From: Thermoplasmata archaeon
GTDB lineage: Archaea; Thermoplasmatota; Thermoplasmata; Thermoplasmatales; Thermoplasmataceae
Reading direction: 5' to 3'
Length of the DNA stretch: 5,445 bases
Assembly: GCA_021810575.1 (NCBI GenBank)
Contig: JAJZIN010000041.1
Span: 1 to 5,445, forward strand
Part shown: positions 4,661 to 5,445 of the stretch, piece after piece
How the letters are laid out: each line of letters starts with the position of its first letter
Numbering within the stretch: the stretch's first letter is position 1
Translations under genes and position numbers: made by a program
Notes under the pieces: generated by a model
What the model was told of the DNA's origin: nothing
What the model saw: only the letters and a program-made list of their open reading frames with translations
Databases searched by the model: none

Positions 4661-5445
4661 CAAGGCTGCCCTGGCTGCTGATAATCTTGCAATTGGAATC
4701 CTGTATGGAGAAGCCGAAACATAATCCAGTCCAATCTTATGGCAGAATTCTATTGTTTCAGGGTCTCCTCCCTGTTCTCCACATATCCCAATTTCAAGGT
4801 TTTTGTTTCCCTTTCTTCCTCTTTCCACGGCCATCTTCATTAGTTCGCCCACACCTTCGGCATCCACAGTCCTGAATGGATCATTTGGTACTATTTTCTC
4901 TTCGAGATATTTTGCCATGAATTTTCCCTCCGCATCGTCTCTGCTGTAACCGAATGTCATTTGAGTCAGATCGTTTGTGCCAAAGGAAAAGAAATCAGCA
5001 TAAGCAGCGATTTTATCTGCGACCACACAGGCTCTTGGTATCTCAATCATCGTTCCAAATTTATAGCTGATATTGTAGTGACCTTTTTCATCAAGAGCCA
5101 CCTTCTCCAATCTCTCCCTTAGAATCGATAATTCTCTCTCCGTGCCAACGAGGGGTATCATTATTTCAGGTATGATCTTCTTTCCTTCGCTAATTACGTT
5201 TATTGCAGCCCTTATGATCGCCCTTACCTGCATTTCATAAATCTCAGGGAAGCTTATGCCAAGTCTGCATCCCCTGAATCCAAGCATTGGATTGAATTCC
5301 TCCAGCGACCTAATAACACCCAGCATCTCATTCTCGCGATTTATACCTGTCATTAGCTCGTCGATTTCTTTCAGTTCGTTTGCCTTTATCATTTTAATTT
5401 TCAGTGAGTATATCCTGTTCAGCACCTCCTCCTTATCTGGCAGGA
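4643..5445 (-). CDS. ppdK: Pyruvate, phosphate dikinase, C-terminal part (N-terminus outside window)
   Basis: PPDK interconverts ATP, phosphate and pyruvate with AMP, pyrophosphate and phosphoenolpyruvate, serving gluconeogenesis or pyrophosphate-linked glycolysis in the cytosol. The frame is open to the right edge, giving about 267 residues of a protein that normally has about 870-900, so only the pyruvate/PEP-binding TIM barrel is seen. The edge residues LPDKEEVL continue the family's 'HEFLP' stretch. Diagnostic motifs follow: NPMLGFRGCRLG, FPEIYEMQVRAI, PEIMIPLVGTERE, GTMIEIPRACVVADKIA and FSFGTNDLTQMTFGYSRDD. GICGEQGGDP carries the catalytic Cys (codon at 4781-4783), and SASPYRIPIARLSAA lies near the end. 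These match PPDK more closely than PEP synthase or enzyme I. The GTG at 5423-5425 is an internal valine codon, not a start. The gene is convergent with GDPD across 9 nt. The nucleotide-binding and phosphohistidine domains should lie to the right. Confidence 0.95.
   Translation of the reverse strand, partial: LPDKEEVLNRIYSLKIKMIKANELKEIDELMTGINRENEMLGVIRSLEEFNPMLGFRGCRLGISFPEIYEMQVRAIIRAAINVISEGKKIIPEIMIPLVGTERELSILRERLEKVALDEKGHYNISYKFGTMIEIPRACVVADKIAAYADFFSFGTNDLTQMTFGYSRDDAEGKFMAKYLEEKIVPNDPFRTVDAEGVGELMKMAVERGRKGNKNLEIGICGEQGGDPETIEFCHKIGLDYVSASPYRIPIARLSAARAALKDKKK

Noticed and set aside
4687..4875. Plus-strand 62-codon open frame opposite ppdK
   Set aside because: It is antisense to the PPDK catalytic-cysteine region and has no independent support.
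5423..5425. GTG as the start of a short 260-aa PPDK-like protein
   Set aside because: The frame stays open upstream to the window edge with residues that continue the PPDK family sequence, so this is an internal valine codon of a truncated-by-window gene, not a separate short protein.
1..5445. CRISPR array, tRNA/rRNA gene, insertion sequence, riboswitch or defence system
   Set aside because: I saw no regularly spaced direct repeats, cloverleaf-like sequence, transposase motif, terminal inverted repeats or long structured leader; the genes are ordinary metabolic families.

Overview
The window reads as a piece of an archaeal chromosome, most likely a Thermoplasmatales-type euryarchaeon. This is an inference; no marker gene fixes the species. 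The evidence is AT-rich DNA, arginine coded mainly by AGA/AGG and isoleucine often by ATA. Three genes also have an archaeal TATA box centred about 26 nt before the ATG and no Shine-Dalgarno site, the pattern of leaderless archaeal transcripts. No mobile element, RNA gene, CRISPR array or gene-free stretch longer than 90 bases was found.

Layout. (1) Positions 1-853, plus strand: the last codons of a radical-SAM menaquinone enzyme (MqnC/MqnE type) run into an MqnA-like chorismate dehydratase through a 4-nt stop/start overlap, a fragment of a futalosine-pathway menaquinone operon. (2) 941-2395, plus: a complete IMP dehydrogenase (guaB) with its own promoter. (3) 2482-3849, minus: an FAD-dependent glycerol-3-phosphate dehydrogenase (GlpD/GlpA catalytic subunit family), convergent with guaB. 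(4) 3908-4633, plus: a glycerophosphodiester phosphodiesterase, divergent from (3). (5) 4643-5445, minus: the C-terminal third of pyruvate, phosphate dikinase (ppdK), cut by the window edge and convergent with (4) across only 9 nt.

How they fit together. The phosphodiesterase would release sn-glycerol 3-phosphate from deacylated phospholipids, and the dehydrogenase would oxidise it to dihydroxyacetone phosphate and pass electrons to a quinone, plausibly the menaquinone made by the mqn genes. Dihydroxyacetone phosphate enters glycolysis/gluconeogenesis, where PPDK interconverts pyruvate and phosphoenolpyruvate. Because archaeal membrane lipids are built on sn-glycerol 1-phosphate, this pair suggests salvage of bacterial or eukaryotic lipid debris. 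guaB (GMP synthesis) is a housekeeping neighbour.

The most interesting local feature is a 17-bp near-palindrome at 3870-3886. It appears to hold two abutting, opposite-facing TATA boxes, each centred 25.5 nt from the ATG it serves. It also argues that the glycerol-3-phosphate dehydrogenase starts at 3849 and not at the upstream ATG at 3891. No novel multi-gene system is evident; all five genes belong to recognisable families.
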